From positions 372,001 through 436,000 of the forward strand of contig JAIXWL010000010.1 in assembly GCA_027491315.1 (NCBI GenBank): DNA of 64,000 nt. The letters run 5' to 3'. Made by a program: the position numbers and the translations under genes. This document shows, one piece after another, positions 36,623 to 46,154 of this stretch. This DNA is from Cytophagaceae bacterium. GTDB lineage: Bacteria; Bacteroidota; Bacteroidia; Cytophagales; Spirosomataceae. Numbering within the stretch: the stretch's first letter is position 1; each line of letters opens with the position of its first letter. The notes under the pieces are model-generated. The model had not been told where the DNA came from and did not search any database. It worked only from the letters and a program-made list of their open reading frames with translations.

Positions 36623-36633
36623 TATGTACTTTG
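36623..36633 (+). promoter_or_regulatory. Candidate promoter of the Mpl-type ligase gene
   Basis: TATGTACTTTG resembles the -7 element but with one base less between TA and TTTG. It lies 24 nt before the chosen ATG at 36657 and supports that start. Confidence 0.4.
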
Positions 36634-36656
36634 CAAACTATTCTATACAATGTTAC

Positions 36657-38027
36657 ATGCCAAAAATTCATTTTATCGCTATAGGTGGTGCGGCGATGCA
36701 TAATCTAGCCTTAGCACTTCAGGTTCAAGGTTATAAAATTTCAGGTTCAGATGATGAAATCTACGAACCATCGAAAAGCTTGCTAGAGAAACACGGCATT
36801 TTGCCTGAAAGTTTTGGTTGGTTTCCAGAAAAAATACAAAGCGATTTAGATTGTGTCATTGTAGGCATGCACGCCCGTGCTGATAATCCCGAATTACTCA
36901 AAGCTCAAGAATTAGGAATTCGTATAGAATCTTACCCTTCATTCTTGTATGAACATAGTAAAAATAAACAGCGCATTGTCATAGCTGGAAGTCATGGAAA
37001 AACCAGCATTACTTCCATGGTATTACATGTTCTTAAGACACTCCATAAAAAATTTGATTACCTAGTTGGAGCCAAAATTGAGGGATTTGACTTAATGGCC
37101 TCATTATCCGACGCACCGATAATTGTCATTGAAGGAGATGAATATTTGGCCTCCCCCATCGACAGAAGAGCTAAATTTTTATTGTACCAAGCTCATATTG
37201 CGTTAATTTCTGGGATCGCTTGGGATCATATCAATGTGTATCCCACTTTTGAATCCTATACAGCTTCTTTCGAAGAATTAATCAAATCCATGCCCAAAGC
37301 AGGCAGTCTATTCTACGATCAAACAGATAGAACCTTAGAACAATTAACGGACTCTTGCCCGGACCACACGGAAAAAACAGGCTATGAAGCACATCCATCT
37401 TATATTAAAAATGGACTAACCATTTTAAAAGGTTTAGATGGGAAAGAATATGAAATTCAAATTTTTGGTGAGCATAGTTTAAAAAACCTGAATGGCGCTC
37501 GTTTACTTTGTGAACAAGTAGGTATTTCTACCAGCGATTTTTATTTAGCAATTCAGTCATTCAAAGGCGCTGCTAAACGCCTGGAGCTGGTTGGCAAGTC
37601 CGACTCCACTTTATTTTACAAAGATTTTGCTCATGCCCCTTCTAAGGTAAAAGCTACCACAGAAGCACTTAAAAGCCAATATCCCCAAAGAAAGCTGATT
37701 GCTTGTCTTGAATTACATACTTTCAGCAGTTTAAATCCTGCCTTTCTGCCTCATTATGCCAAGACATTAGATGCAGCAGATGCTGCTGTCATCTATTTAA
37801 GCGAGCATGCACGGGAGATAAAAAAAATGGAGCGAATGGAAGATGATCAGGTACAACCCTATTTTCAACACCCGAATTTGATTATTCTAAGAGATCCGGC
37901 CGCCATGAAAGCTTACCTAGCACAGCAAACTTGGAACCAATGTAACCTGTTAATGATGTCCTCAGGTACATTTGATGGGCTAGATTTTTCAGGTTTAGCC
38001 CATCAAATGGGATTAAGCATTGAGTAA
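36657..38027 (+). CDS. mpl: Murein-tripeptide ligase (Mpl family)
   Basis: A 456-residue Mur ligase. The start at 36657 puts the Rossmann-like IHFIAIGGAAMHNLA at the N-terminus; an earlier in-frame start at 36591 lies upstream of the promoter. The ATP loop GSHGKT is at 111-116, with central EGDEY and C-terminal FAHAPSK motifs. The IGGAAMHNLA start and the WDHINVYPT motif point to Mpl rather than MurC: it joins recycled murein tripeptide to UDP-MurNAc. It fits the LD-carboxypeptidase at 12426. No other mur genes are near. Confidence 0.85.
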   Translation: MPKIHFIAIGGAAMHNLALALQVQGYKISGSDDEIYEPSKSLLEKHGILPESFGWFPEKIQSDLDCVIVGMHARADNPELLKAQELGIRIESYPSFLYEHSKNKQRIVIAGSHGKTSITSMVLHVLKTLHKKFDYLVGAKIEGFDLMASLSDAPIIVIEGDEYLASPIDRRAKFLLYQAHIALISGIAWDHINVYPTFESYTASFEELIKSMPKAGSLFYDQTDRTLEQLTDSCPDHTEKTGYEAHPSYIKNGLTILKGLDGKEYEIQIFGEHSLKNLNGARLLCEQVGISTSDFYLAIQSFKGAAKRLELVGKSDSTLFYKDFAHAPSKVKATTEALKSQYPQRKLIACLELHTFSSLNPAFLPHYAKTLDAADAAVIYLSEHAREIKKMERMEDDQVQPYFQHPNLIILRDPAAMKAYLAQQTWNQCNLLMMSSGTFDGLDFSGLAHQMGLSIE

Positions 38028-39287
38028 TTGATCCAATTCTGTTTTAAAACCGGTTAAAAGAATTTCCTTCATACTGATTTTACGCTTTTGCGTATTAATC
38101 TTACTTTGTATCGGTTTTTCTTCCATTTGGCGATCCTGTTCGGCTTGGGCGATAAAGCTTTCCAATTCACTGCGCTCTTTCTTTGTCATGTAATCCATTT
38201 GATTAATCATGATTTTCAATTGCTCAATTCTTGGTTTATCGTTTAAAGCAGGATGACGGTAAGAAATAACCCTCAATAAATAATTCATCTCAAAAATCTT
38301 ATCGCAAATGGTTCTGAAACGTTCTGCCAAACTACGATCCAAGGATTTCATTTGTGCTGTAATTTCTTTCCACTTCACTAAATAAGCTTTCGCTTTATCT
38401 GCCGTAGCAGGCATATTTACCTGATCTCCCAATTTGGATTCTAGCTCCTGGGTCATCGCCATTAGCTCTTGAACGCGAGGGTCAATACGAGGTTTAACCT
38501 CAATACCTTTAATTCGATTGTACTTTTCAAAAAACATATCGTTTGCCTTTTTGAAATTCTTCCAAAGCATCGATTGTTTTTTCGGAGGTAAACCTAATAC
38601 GGTTTTCCACTCCTTTTGTAATTCTTTTACCTTACCCACAGAATCATCAATATCGGGTGCTTTTCTCAATTGATGCACCCCATCAATAAATCCTTGTAAT
38701 TTGGCTATTTTCTCATCTATGATTCGATTCTTCTCTTCAAAATACACCCTTCTTCGTAAGAAAAATGCCTCTAAAATTGCTTGAAAAGAATTCGTTAATT
38801 CGTCTTGATATTGGCGATCTACCGGCCCGGTTTTAACCCATTTGGATTTTATTTCTACCAATTGCTCCGTAGCCACTAAAACATCTTCCCCGTGAGCAGC
38901 ATTTTTTGCGTCTTCTATTAAAGCGCGTTTAATCTCTAAATTCTTAACCTGATTTTGTTGAATCAATGAGCGTAAAAACTCTTCAATTCTATCCAACTCA
39001 TCAAATAATGGTTTAAAATCACCTAGGCCATCAAACTCAGACAAATAAGCCTTCATTTGAACTACTTTTGTCAAAAATGAACCTTTGTTTTGAACTTCCT
39101 TGACTTCGTTGGATAAATCCGCGACTTTTTTCTTGGCTAATTCAAAACGGTTGACAAAATACTGCAATGCTTCTTGTTCCGTATTACGAACAAAACCAAT
39201 CTCACGCTCGGGAAAGTTAAGAAATGCTTTGATATAGACTTTGCCATCTCGACAAAATCCAAATTCATTGGAGGTGGTTGCTTCCAT
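38013..39287 (-). CDS. DUF349 repeat protein
   Basis: A 424-residue protein, highly charged and almost wholly helical. It has several ~70-residue DUF349 repeats, for example VEIKSKWVKTGPVDRQYQDEL and VKELQKEWKTVLGLPPKKQS, each with a K-x-W-K-x-x-G/P core. No membrane segment or signal is seen. Cytosolic, function unknown; the pattern suggests a scaffold or nucleic-acid-associated coiled coil. It overlaps the mpl 3' end by 15 nt. Confidence 0.85.
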   Translation of the reverse strand: MEATTSNEFGFCRDGKVYIKAFLNFPEREIGFVRNTEQEALQYFVNRFELAKKKVADLSNEVKEVQNKGSFLTKVVQMKAYLSEFDGLGDFKPLFDELDRIEEFLRSLIQQNQVKNLEIKRALIEDAKNAAHGEDVLVATEQLVEIKSKWVKTGPVDRQYQDELTNSFQAILEAFFLRRRVYFEEKNRIIDEKIAKLQGFIDGVHQLRKAPDIDDSVGKVKELQKEWKTVLGLPPKKQSMLWKNFKKANDMFFEKYNRIKGIEVKPRIDPRVQELMAMTQELESKLGDQVNMPATADKAKAYLVKWKEITAQMKSLDRSLAERFRTICDKIFEMNYLLRVISYRHPALNDKPRIEQLKIMINQMDYMTKKERSELESFIAQAEQDRQMEEKPIQSKINTQKRKISMKEILLTGFKTELDQLLNA

Positions 39288-39507
39288 CTTTTTTGATATA
39301 AGAGAGCTTCAAGCAAATGCCCTGGCTCAAAAATTAGGTGTGGTTTAAATAATCTTTTTTACAAAGCCCTAAATTATTTAAATTTTAATAAATCTCTAAA
39401 CATTTTGGATTAATAATCTTTTTAAAAATCACTAAAACAAAAAATAATCCGGAAACAGTTTCAGGCTTTTTACGATATTTGCATCTTATTAAAATTCCAA
39501 ACGCCGC

Positions 39508-41175
39508 ATGAGCAACGAAACAATCATATTTTCGATGGAAAGGGTCTCTAAGACCATCCCTCCACAGAAAACTATTTTAAAAAATATTTACCTGTCATTC
39601 TTTTACGGAGCCAAAATTGGAGTCCTGGGTCTTAATGGTTCCGGAAAATCAACTTTGCTACGCATCATTGCAGGAATCGATAAATCATACACAGGCGAAG
39701 TTGTTTTTTCTCCAGGTTATACCGTGGGTTTGCTGGAGCAAGAACCCCAACTTGATCCCAATAAAACTGTGTTAGATGTGGTGGAAGAAGGGGTAGCTGA
39801 AATCAAAAACCTTTTGAGAGAATTTGATGAAATCAATGAAGCTTTTGGTGATCCGGATGCTGATTTTGACAAATTACTTTCCCGACAAGGTGAAGTACAA
39901 GAAAAATTAGATCACTTCAATGCCTGGGAACTGGACAATCGTTTAGAAAAAGCAATGGATGCTTTGCGTTGTCCTCCGTCCGATGCGCTCATTAGTACTT
40001 TATCTGGAGGAGAAAAAAGACGTGTTGCTCTTTGCCGATTATTATTACAAGAACCCGATGTTCTATTGTTGGACGAGCCTACCAACCACTTAGATGCTGA
40101 ATCCGTTTGGTGGTTAGAAGAACATTTACGCCAATACAAAGGAACGGTGATTGCCGTTACCCACGACCGTTATTTCTTAGACAATGTGGCAGGATGGATT
40201 CTAGAACTTGACCGTGGTGAAGGGATTCCTTGGAAAGGAAATTATTCCTCATGGTTGGAGCAAAAGCAAAACCGTTTGGCTCAAGAAGAAAAAACTGAGT
40301 CTCGTCGACAGAAGACTTTACAGCGTGAGTTGGAATGGGTAAGAATGGCCCCAAAGGCTCGTCAAGCTAAATCAAAAGCACGTATTGGGGCCTATGAAAA
40401 GCTCCTTTCGGAAGAAAATAAACAAAAAGAAGACAAATTAGAGATCTACATTCCCGCAGGTCCACGTTTAGGAAATAAAGTGATTGAGGTACAAGGTGTT
40501 TCCAAATCGTATGGTGATAAGTTACTTTTTGAAAATCTAAGTTTTTCCTTGCCTCCTGCAGGAATTGTCGGCATAATTGGCCCCAATGGTGCGGGTAAAA
40601 CCACCCTGTTTAAATTAATCACTGGTCAGGTACAACCCGACTCTGGTAGTTTTGAAGTGGGGGAAACTGTTCAACTGGCCTATGTGGACCAAGAGCACCA
40701 TCAATTAAAAGCAGAAAAATCAGTATTTGAAACGATCTCTGATGGAAACGATTGGGTCATGTTAGGTGGAAAGCAAAGCAATGCCCGCGCCTATGTGAGT
40801 AAATTCAACTTCAATGGGGCTGATCAAGAGAAAAAAATTGGCAACCTTTCGGGGGGAGAGCGAAACAGAGTGCACCTTTCTATGATGTTAAAAGAAGGAG
40901 CCAACGTTTTATTGCTGGATGAACCTACCAACGATTTGGATGTAAATACGCTTCGAGCACTCGAGGAAGGTTTAGAAAATTTTGCAGGATGCGCAGTTGT
41001 CATTTCCCACGATAGATGGTTCCTTGACCGAATTGCAACGCATATTTTAGCCTTTGAAGGTGATTCCCAAGTTACTTGGTTTGAGGGCAATTATTCCGAG
41101 TACGAAGAAGCTAGAAAGAAACGTTTGGGCAATGACATCATTCCTAAACGAATCCGATATAAAAAATTAAATTAA
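39508..41175 (+). CDS. ettA: Energy-dependent translational throttle EttA (ABC-F)
   Basis: A 555-residue ABC-F protein. Walker A of domain 1 is at 41-48 (GLNGSGKS), followed by the arm insert and the first signature LSGGEKRRVAL. A charged linker follows, then domain 2 with GPNGAGKT and LSGGERNRVHL. No membrane helices. EttA binds the ribosomal E site and gates initiation according to ADP/ATP ratio. Length and arm agree with EttA better than with Uup or resistance ABC-Fs. The next gene starts directly after the stop. Confidence 0.93.
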   Translation: MSNETIIFSMERVSKTIPPQKTILKNIYLSFFYGAKIGVLGLNGSGKSTLLRIIAGIDKSYTGEVVFSPGYTVGLLEQEPQLDPNKTVLDVVEEGVAEIKNLLREFDEINEAFGDPDADFDKLLSRQGEVQEKLDHFNAWELDNRLEKAMDALRCPPSDALISTLSGGEKRRVALCRLLLQEPDVLLLDEPTNHLDAESVWWLEEHLRQYKGTVIAVTHDRYFLDNVAGWILELDRGEGIPWKGNYSSWLEQKQNRLAQEEKTESRRQKTLQRELEWVRMAPKARQAKSKARIGAYEKLLSEENKQKEDKLEIYIPAGPRLGNKVIEVQGVSKSYGDKLLFENLSFSLPPAGIVGIIGPNGAGKTTLFKLITGQVQPDSGSFEVGETVQLAYVDQEHHQLKAEKSVFETISDGNDWVMLGGKQSNARAYVSKFNFNGADQEKKIGNLSGGERNRVHLSMMLKEGANVLLLDEPTNDLDVNTLRALEEGLENFAGCAVVISHDRWFLDRIATHILAFEGDSQVTWFEGNYSEYEEARKKRLGNDIIPKRIRYKKLN

Positions 41176-41547
41176 ATGAGAGCTGGCATTACCGTGGCAT
41201 TGCTCGTTCTATCCAACGTCTTTATGACCTTGGCGTGGTATGGGCATTTGCAATGGAAAGAAAGTTCCTGGCTGAAACATGCAGGAATTTGTACCATCAT
41301 ACTATTCAGCTGGGGACTCGCTTTTTTTGAATATGCCATACAAGTACCTGCCAATCGACTAGGATTTAAGGAAAATGGAGGGCCATTCTCTTTTTTTGAA
41401 TTAAAGACTATTCAAGAGGCCATTTCCCTCATAGTCTTCACCCTTTTTCTTATTTTCGTGGTGAAGTCTGAAAAACTAGCCTGGAATCATTTCTTAGGTT
41501 TTGGCCTAATACTTCTGGCGGTTTATGTTATTTTTAAAAAATGGTAA
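41176..41547 (+). CDS. DUF486 small membrane protein (DMT-like)
   Basis: A 123-residue protein with four predicted helices and the DUF486 motif WGLAFFEYAIQVPANRLG in the middle. The family is related to small drug/metabolite transporters, but no substrate is known. Its ATG directly follows the ettA stop codon, so translation is probably coupled. Confidence 0.88.
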   Translation: MRAGITVALLVLSNVFMTLAWYGHLQWKESSWLKHAGICTIILFSWGLAFFEYAIQVPANRLGFKENGGPFSFFELKTIQEAISLIVFTLFLIFVVKSEKLAWNHFLGFGLILLAVYVIFKKW

Positions 41548-41577
41548 ACCCCAAAGGGATAAAAAACGATTGATACG

Positions 41578-42537
41578 ATGGATTCTAGAGAAAAAATAAA
41601 TGCCCTTTTACATGAGATGAGTAAGGTGGTAGTAGGGCAAGAAAGGTTGATAAATCGACTTTTAGTGGGTCTATTTACCGGTGGACACGTGCTCTTAGAA
41701 GGGGTACCTGGATTAGCCAAAACATTAACCATCAACACCCTAGCAAAAATCCTTGATCTCCATTTTCATCGCATCCAGTTTACGCCAGATCTATTACCAG
41801 CTGATTTGGTAGGAACCATGATTTATAATCCCTTAAAAAATGAGTTTGAAGTAAAAAAAGGACCCATTTTTGCTCAAATCATTTTAGCCGACGAAATAAA
41901 CCGTGCTCCTGCCAAAGTGCAATCAGCCTTGTTAGAAGCCATGGCTGAAAAACAAGTAACGATTGGCGATACTACCTATCCATTAGATAAGCCCTTTTTA
42001 GTTTTAGCCACTCAAAACCCTGTTGAACAAGAAGGAACTTTTCCTCTTCCAGAAGCGCAAGTGGACCGCTTTATGCTTAAGGTATTCTTGAATTATTTAG
42101 ATAAAGAACAAGAATTAGAGGTAATGCGGAAAATGTCCAACATGGACTTTGAATATGAGGTAAAGACCATCATGAATTTGGAAGATATTCAGAAAATCAG
42201 GAAGGAAATCAACCAAATCACCATCAGTGAAACCTTAGAAAAATACATCATTGAATTAATCTTTGCAACACGTAATCCTGCCGAATATGGATTAGTTCAA
42301 GAGGCGAATTACATTCAGTTTGGCGCATCACCCAGAGCCAGCATACACCTCAATCTAGCCGCAAAAGTAATGGCTTACCTAGAAGGACGCGACTATGTTT
42401 TACCAGAAGACATCAAAGAAATGGCGCCAGATGTATTGAATCACCGCATCATCCTCAATTATGTGGCAGAAGCAGATGGCATAAGCACCCTTCAAATTAT
42501 CCAATCTATTTTAAGTAGTGTGGCTATAAATCGCTAG
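41578..42537 (+). CDS. MoxR-family AAA ATPase
   Basis: A 319-residue MoxR ATPase. Walker A GVPGLAKT is at 42-49, Walker B is ILADEINRAP and the sensor stretch is LATQNPVEQEGTFPLPEAQVDRF. MoxR proteins are chaperone-like ATPases that usually act with VWA-domain proteins coded next door (DUF58 and BatA-E). None of those genes follows here: the next gene is a pectinase. Client unknown. Confidence 0.93.
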   Translation: MDSREKINALLHEMSKVVVGQERLINRLLVGLFTGGHVLLEGVPGLAKTLTINTLAKILDLHFHRIQFTPDLLPADLVGTMIYNPLKNEFEVKKGPIFAQIILADEINRAPAKVQSALLEAMAEKQVTIGDTTYPLDKPFLVLATQNPVEQEGTFPLPEAQVDRFMLKVFLNYLDKEQELEVMRKMSNMDFEYEVKTIMNLEDIQKIRKEINQITISETLEKYIIELIFATRNPAEYGLVQEANYIQFGASPRASIHLNLAAKVMAYLEGRDYVLPEDIKEMAPDVLNHRIILNYVAEADGISTLQIIQSILSSVAINR

Positions 42538-42577
42538 GTAACGGGTAAATTTTATTGACATTCCCCTTTTAAAGTCA

Positions 42578-44803
42578 ATGAAATCCGAATACATGAAAAC
42601 TCGCCTAGCATTTCTTTTGCTTAGTATTGCCTTGTTTAGTTTCCAAACCGCTGAACCTCTGCGTGTTTTTCTCATTGGTGATTCTACCATGGCAGATAAA
42701 GTCCCTGCCGATTATCCAGAAACTGGCTGGGGAATGCCTTTCGCTCACTTATTTAACGAGGCCGTAGAAGTACAAAACCATGCCTATAATGGTCGGAGCA
42801 CCAAAAGTTTCCGAAAAGAAGGAAGGTGGGCTAAAGTCTTTCAACAAATCAAAAAAGGTGATTATGTTTTCATTCAATTTGGGCATAATGATGCCAAAAT
42901 ATCCGATACCAGTAGATATGCTGCGGCGCAAACTGATTATCGGGAAAATATCACTCGGTATGTCAAAGAAACTCGATCCAAAGGAGGGATTCCCGTTTTA
43001 TTAACATCCATCCAAAGGCGAAAATTTGATTCCACAGGGGCCTTTGTGGATCAGCACGGCGAATACCCGCAAGTAGTCAGAGAAGTAGCTAAACAAGAAA
43101 AAGTCCTCCTGATCGACTTAGAAAAAATCAGTAGGGCACAAATTGAAAAATTAGGCCCCGACTTATCTAAAAAAATATACCTGCATTATCCTGCCGGAAT
43201 CTTCAAAAAATTCATGAAAGGAGTCTCAGATGACACTCACTTTTCAGTTTACGGAGCCTCTTGGATGGCACAAGCAGTAGCTTCAGCCATATTTGATTCC
43301 AATGAAGCGCTCAGAAGCTTTCTCAAAAAATCAGCCTTCAGCCAAAAATACCAATATGAATTACCCCTGGTAGCAGGCACAGCATTTAAATTAGATACTT
43401 TTTCCATCGTTCGCTATGGGGCTATTTCTTCTCCAAGTCAACTTAATACCACCGCTATTCAACAGGCCATAGATGTTTGTTATGAGCAGGGTGGTGGAGT
43501 GGTTCACCTACCAGCTGGATTTTGGCTTAGTGGCCCGATTGTTTTAAAATCAAATGTCAATTTACACTTAGCTTCTGGTGCCTTATTACAATTTAGCCGC
43601 CAAAGTAAAGACTATCCACTGGTGAAAACATCTTGGGAAGGAGTAGAAGCCATTCGTGCGCAATCTCCCATTTCAGCCTTTCATGCTACGAATATTGCCA
43701 TCACTGGGCATGGAATAATCGATGGGGCTGGTGAAGCCTGGCGACCTGTCAAAAAGGGTAAATTAACAGCTAGTGAATGGGCTGAATTAGTCAAATCAGG
43801 AGGTGTCTTAAACGACACAAAAGATACTTGGTACCCAACTTCCCGAGCTTTAAAGGCCGCCAAAATGGACCGTGCAGGTGTGGTAGCTGCGGGTTGGACC
43901 ATCGAAAAGTCAGAGGAAATCAAAGAGTTTTTGAGACCCAATATGATTAGCCTGATTGAATGTGAACAAATCTTATTGCAAGGTGTCAGCTTTCAAAACT
44001 CCCCTGCTTGGAATATCCATCCATTACTTTGTAAGCACCTAACAGTCAACGAAATAAAAGTTAAAAATCCATGGTTTGCTCAAAATGGAGATGGGATAGA
44101 TATTGAATCATGTGAATATGTCTTGGTTAAAAATAGCAGTTTTGATGTAGGTGATGATGGTATTTGCCTCAAATCGGGTAAAGACGAAGAAGGGAGAAAA
44201 AGGGCTAGGCCTAGTGCACATATTTGGATTGACCAGTGCCAAGTATTTCACGGGCACGGAGGCGTGGTGGTAGGCAGTGAAATGTCTGGAGGAGTTCATG
44301 ATTTATATGTTTCCAACTGTCAATTTTTAGGTACAGATGTGGGACTTCGTTTCAAAACAGCTAGAGGAAGGGGTGGCATTGTGGAAAATGTGTACATTCG
44401 AGATATTCTGATGAAAAATATTGCTGGAGAAGCTATACTCTTTGACATGTATTATCAAGGTAAAGATCCACTAAGCACTTTTGGCAATGGGGAAGAAAAA
44501 CCCGTCATTGCTAGTATTCCAGTCAATGAAGGAACTCCTCAGTTTAAATCCATTTGGGCAGAACGCATACGTGTAAAAGGTGCTCAGACAGGCCTTCTGA
44601 TTCGCGGATTACCCGAAATGCCCATCAGGCAAATCAAATTGCAGGATGTACAAATCGAATGCGATCAAGCCTACCGGGCAATTGAGGCTGATGACATTGA
44701 TTTAGAGCAAGTTATATTCTCCAAAACAAAAGATATCAAAAGTGAACTTTACCACGTTAAGCATTGGAAATTTGCGGGCAAAGAGCTAACATTATTACCT
44801 TAA
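42578..44803 (+). CDS. Fused SGNH (rhamnogalacturonan-acetylesterase-like) and GH28 polygalacturonase
   Basis: A 741-residue two-domain enzyme. The second in-frame ATG (42593) may be the true start because it begins the signal peptide directly. Domain 1 (about 25-250) is an SGNH hydrolase with GDSTMAD (34-40), the FGHND block and a late DDTHFS holding Asp and His. Domain 2 (about 275-741) is a GH28 right-handed beta-helix with NGDGIDIES, GDDGICLKSG and HGHGGVVVGSEMSGG. The pair would remove acetyl groups and cut the pectin backbone. Secreted or periplasmic. No SusC/SusD genes flank it. Confidence 0.92.
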   Translation: MKSEYMKTRLAFLLLSIALFSFQTAEPLRVFLIGDSTMADKVPADYPETGWGMPFAHLFNEAVEVQNHAYNGRSTKSFRKEGRWAKVFQQIKKGDYVFIQFGHNDAKISDTSRYAAAQTDYRENITRYVKETRSKGGIPVLLTSIQRRKFDSTGAFVDQHGEYPQVVREVAKQEKVLLIDLEKISRAQIEKLGPDLSKKIYLHYPAGIFKKFMKGVSDDTHFSVYGASWMAQAVASAIFDSNEALRSFLKKSAFSQKYQYELPLVAGTAFKLDTFSIVRYGAISSPSQLNTTAIQQAIDVCYEQGGGVVHLPAGFWLSGPIVLKSNVNLHLASGALLQFSRQSKDYPLVKTSWEGVEAIRAQSPISAFHATNIAITGHGIIDGAGEAWRPVKKGKLTASEWAELVKSGGVLNDTKDTWYPTSRALKAAKMDRAGVVAAGWTIEKSEEIKEFLRPNMISLIECEQILLQGVSFQNSPAWNIHPLLCKHLTVNEIKVKNPWFAQNGDGIDIESCEYVLVKNSSFDVGDDGICLKSGKDEEGRKRARPSAHIWIDQCQVFHGHGGVVVGSEMSGGVHDLYVSNCQFLGTDVGLRFKTARGRGGIVENVYIRDILMKNIAGEAILFDMYYQGKDPLSTFGNGEEKPVIASIPVNEGTPQFKSIWAERIRVKGAQTGLLIRGLPEMPIRQIKLQDVQIECDQAYRAIEADDIDLEQVIFSKTKDIKSELYHVKHWKFAGKELTLLP

Positions 44804-44813
44804 AAGAACCATT

Positions 44814-45272
44814 ATGCCCTTGCCATCTATTTATAAATCAGAAACAAGCCAACAATTACTTGCCAGAATTGATGCATTAAAGCCTGACTCCAAGGCCCTA
44901 TGGGGAAAAATGAACGTGGCTCAAATGTTGGCTCATTTATGTGTTCCATATGAACAAATCAAAGGGGAAAACACAGAGCAAGTTCCTTGGTACCTTAAAT
45001 TATTCTTGAAATTATTTCTAAAGAACCTCTTAACCAATGAGGCACCTTACCTAAAAAATGCCCGCACAGCTCCATCATTCCTCAAGGTGAATGAGCATGA
45101 TTTCGAAATAGAAAAAAACCGTTTAAAGACCTACATCCTAGAGATTGAAAGAATGGGTGCGCAAGAACTGTGTCAACGACCTTCTCTTAGTTTAGGAATA
45201 CTCAATGAAACCGAGTGGAACAATATGCTTTACAAGCATTTAGACCATCACTTACGACAGTTTGGAGTATAA
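44814..45272 (+). CDS. DUF1569 (DinB-like) protein
   Basis: A 152-residue helical protein of the DUF1569 family, recognisable from LWGKMNVAQMLAHLCVPYEQ near the start and the late HLDHHLRQFGV. The fold is the DinB/YfiT four-helix bundle, often a metal site with His residues. No function is known. It starts 10 nt after the pectinase gene, so it may be co-transcribed, and it abuts the convergent gene exactly. Confidence 0.85.
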   Translation: MPLPSIYKSETSQQLLARIDALKPDSKALWGKMNVAQMLAHLCVPYEQIKGENTEQVPWYLKLFLKLFLKNLLTNEAPYLKNARTAPSFLKVNEHDFEIEKNRLKTYILEIERMGAQELCQRPSLSLGILNETEWNNMLYKHLDHHLRQFGV

Positions 45273-45710
45273 TTAAAAAGTCCTGACCGCTAAAACTCGC
45301 ATACTTAGACGTTTAAAATAGTTGGTTTGCATACCCGTGTTCAAATTATGAGTCACGGCATGTTCTTTATCTATTTCTGTGGAAGTCCAGTACCATGCAG
45401 ATTTGAACACATTATTGGACTTCATTTTTTTAAGATTCAACTTTTGATGAATTAATTCAAATTCCTCCTGCGTGGGTAATCGCCAATCATCAAAACCGTT
45501 TAAGTTGAGATTTTCACAGGCAATGAGCGCATTAGGATAATCAAATTGTCCGATATCCTTGGTCGTGGCAATCAAACCATGGTTATCTTTTTCAAAAATC
45601 ACATAACCTCCCAATTTTTCCTGAGGGGCTTTTATCGTAGCCCTTTGACCTAAGGAAATAAAAGCAGCACTACAAATGAATAATACGATGGCAAAAAATT
45701 TCACTAGCAT
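45273..45710 (-). CDS. DUF1566 exported protein
   Basis: A 145-residue protein with the ATG at 45710; an earlier TTG at 45731 is rejected because it would extend a good signal peptide (MLVKFFAIVLFICSAAF). The mature part has the DUF1566 pattern: an alternating hydrophobic start, GFDDWRLPTQEEFELI and WYWTSTE. The fold is FGE/C-type-lectin-like. Location periplasmic or surface. Ligand unknown. It meets the DUF1569 gene end to end with no gap. Confidence 0.85.
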   Translation of the reverse strand: MLVKFFAIVLFICSAAFISLGQRATIKAPQEKLGGYVIFEKDNHGLIATTKDIGQFDYPNALIACENLNLNGFDDWRLPTQEEFELIHQKLNLKKMKSNNVFKSAWYWTSTEIDKEHAVTHNLNTGMQTNYFKRLSMRVLAVRTF

Positions 45711-46154
45711 AAATTGATAATTCCATTTCAAAGTTCTGAAATTATTCCTACAATCATTTCATTTAGGCTTTAATTTGAATGTTTTTATTCCAAGAACTTA
45801 CCCGACATAATACCCTAGGCTGTGCTAAATTTAGGTCCATTGGTCTATTCATCTTGCAAATAAGGGCAAAAAGCCGTATTTTGAAGTAATTTTACTTTGA
45901 ACTTAACAAAAACCAATTTAACCATTACCTAGCATATTCCTGCCTACGAAAATTTAATTCAGGAATACTACCATGGAGTGCTTTTTCTCTGAGGGGCAAA
46001 TGGGTAAATGTTCCTATCATAGAACTGAGAAATTCATCATTTCTCCTGAACATGATACCACAAAAGTGTCAAAGGAAATATGTCAAGGATGAATCGTTTT
46101 ATTTCATAAAATGAAAAAATAAGCACCTTGCACAATTTGTTAGCCAGATTAATT
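45711..46154. other. Intergenic region with a 39-codon frame
   Basis: 444 nt without a secure gene. A short frame (45973-46092) encodes 39 residues with Cys at positions 3, 13 and 37, but has no recognisable family. An inverted repeat TTTCAT-AAA-ATGAAA (46102-46116) lies about 40 nt before the TonB-paralogue start and may be an operator. No clear -7 element of the TAnnTTTG type is seen. Confidence 0.5.
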
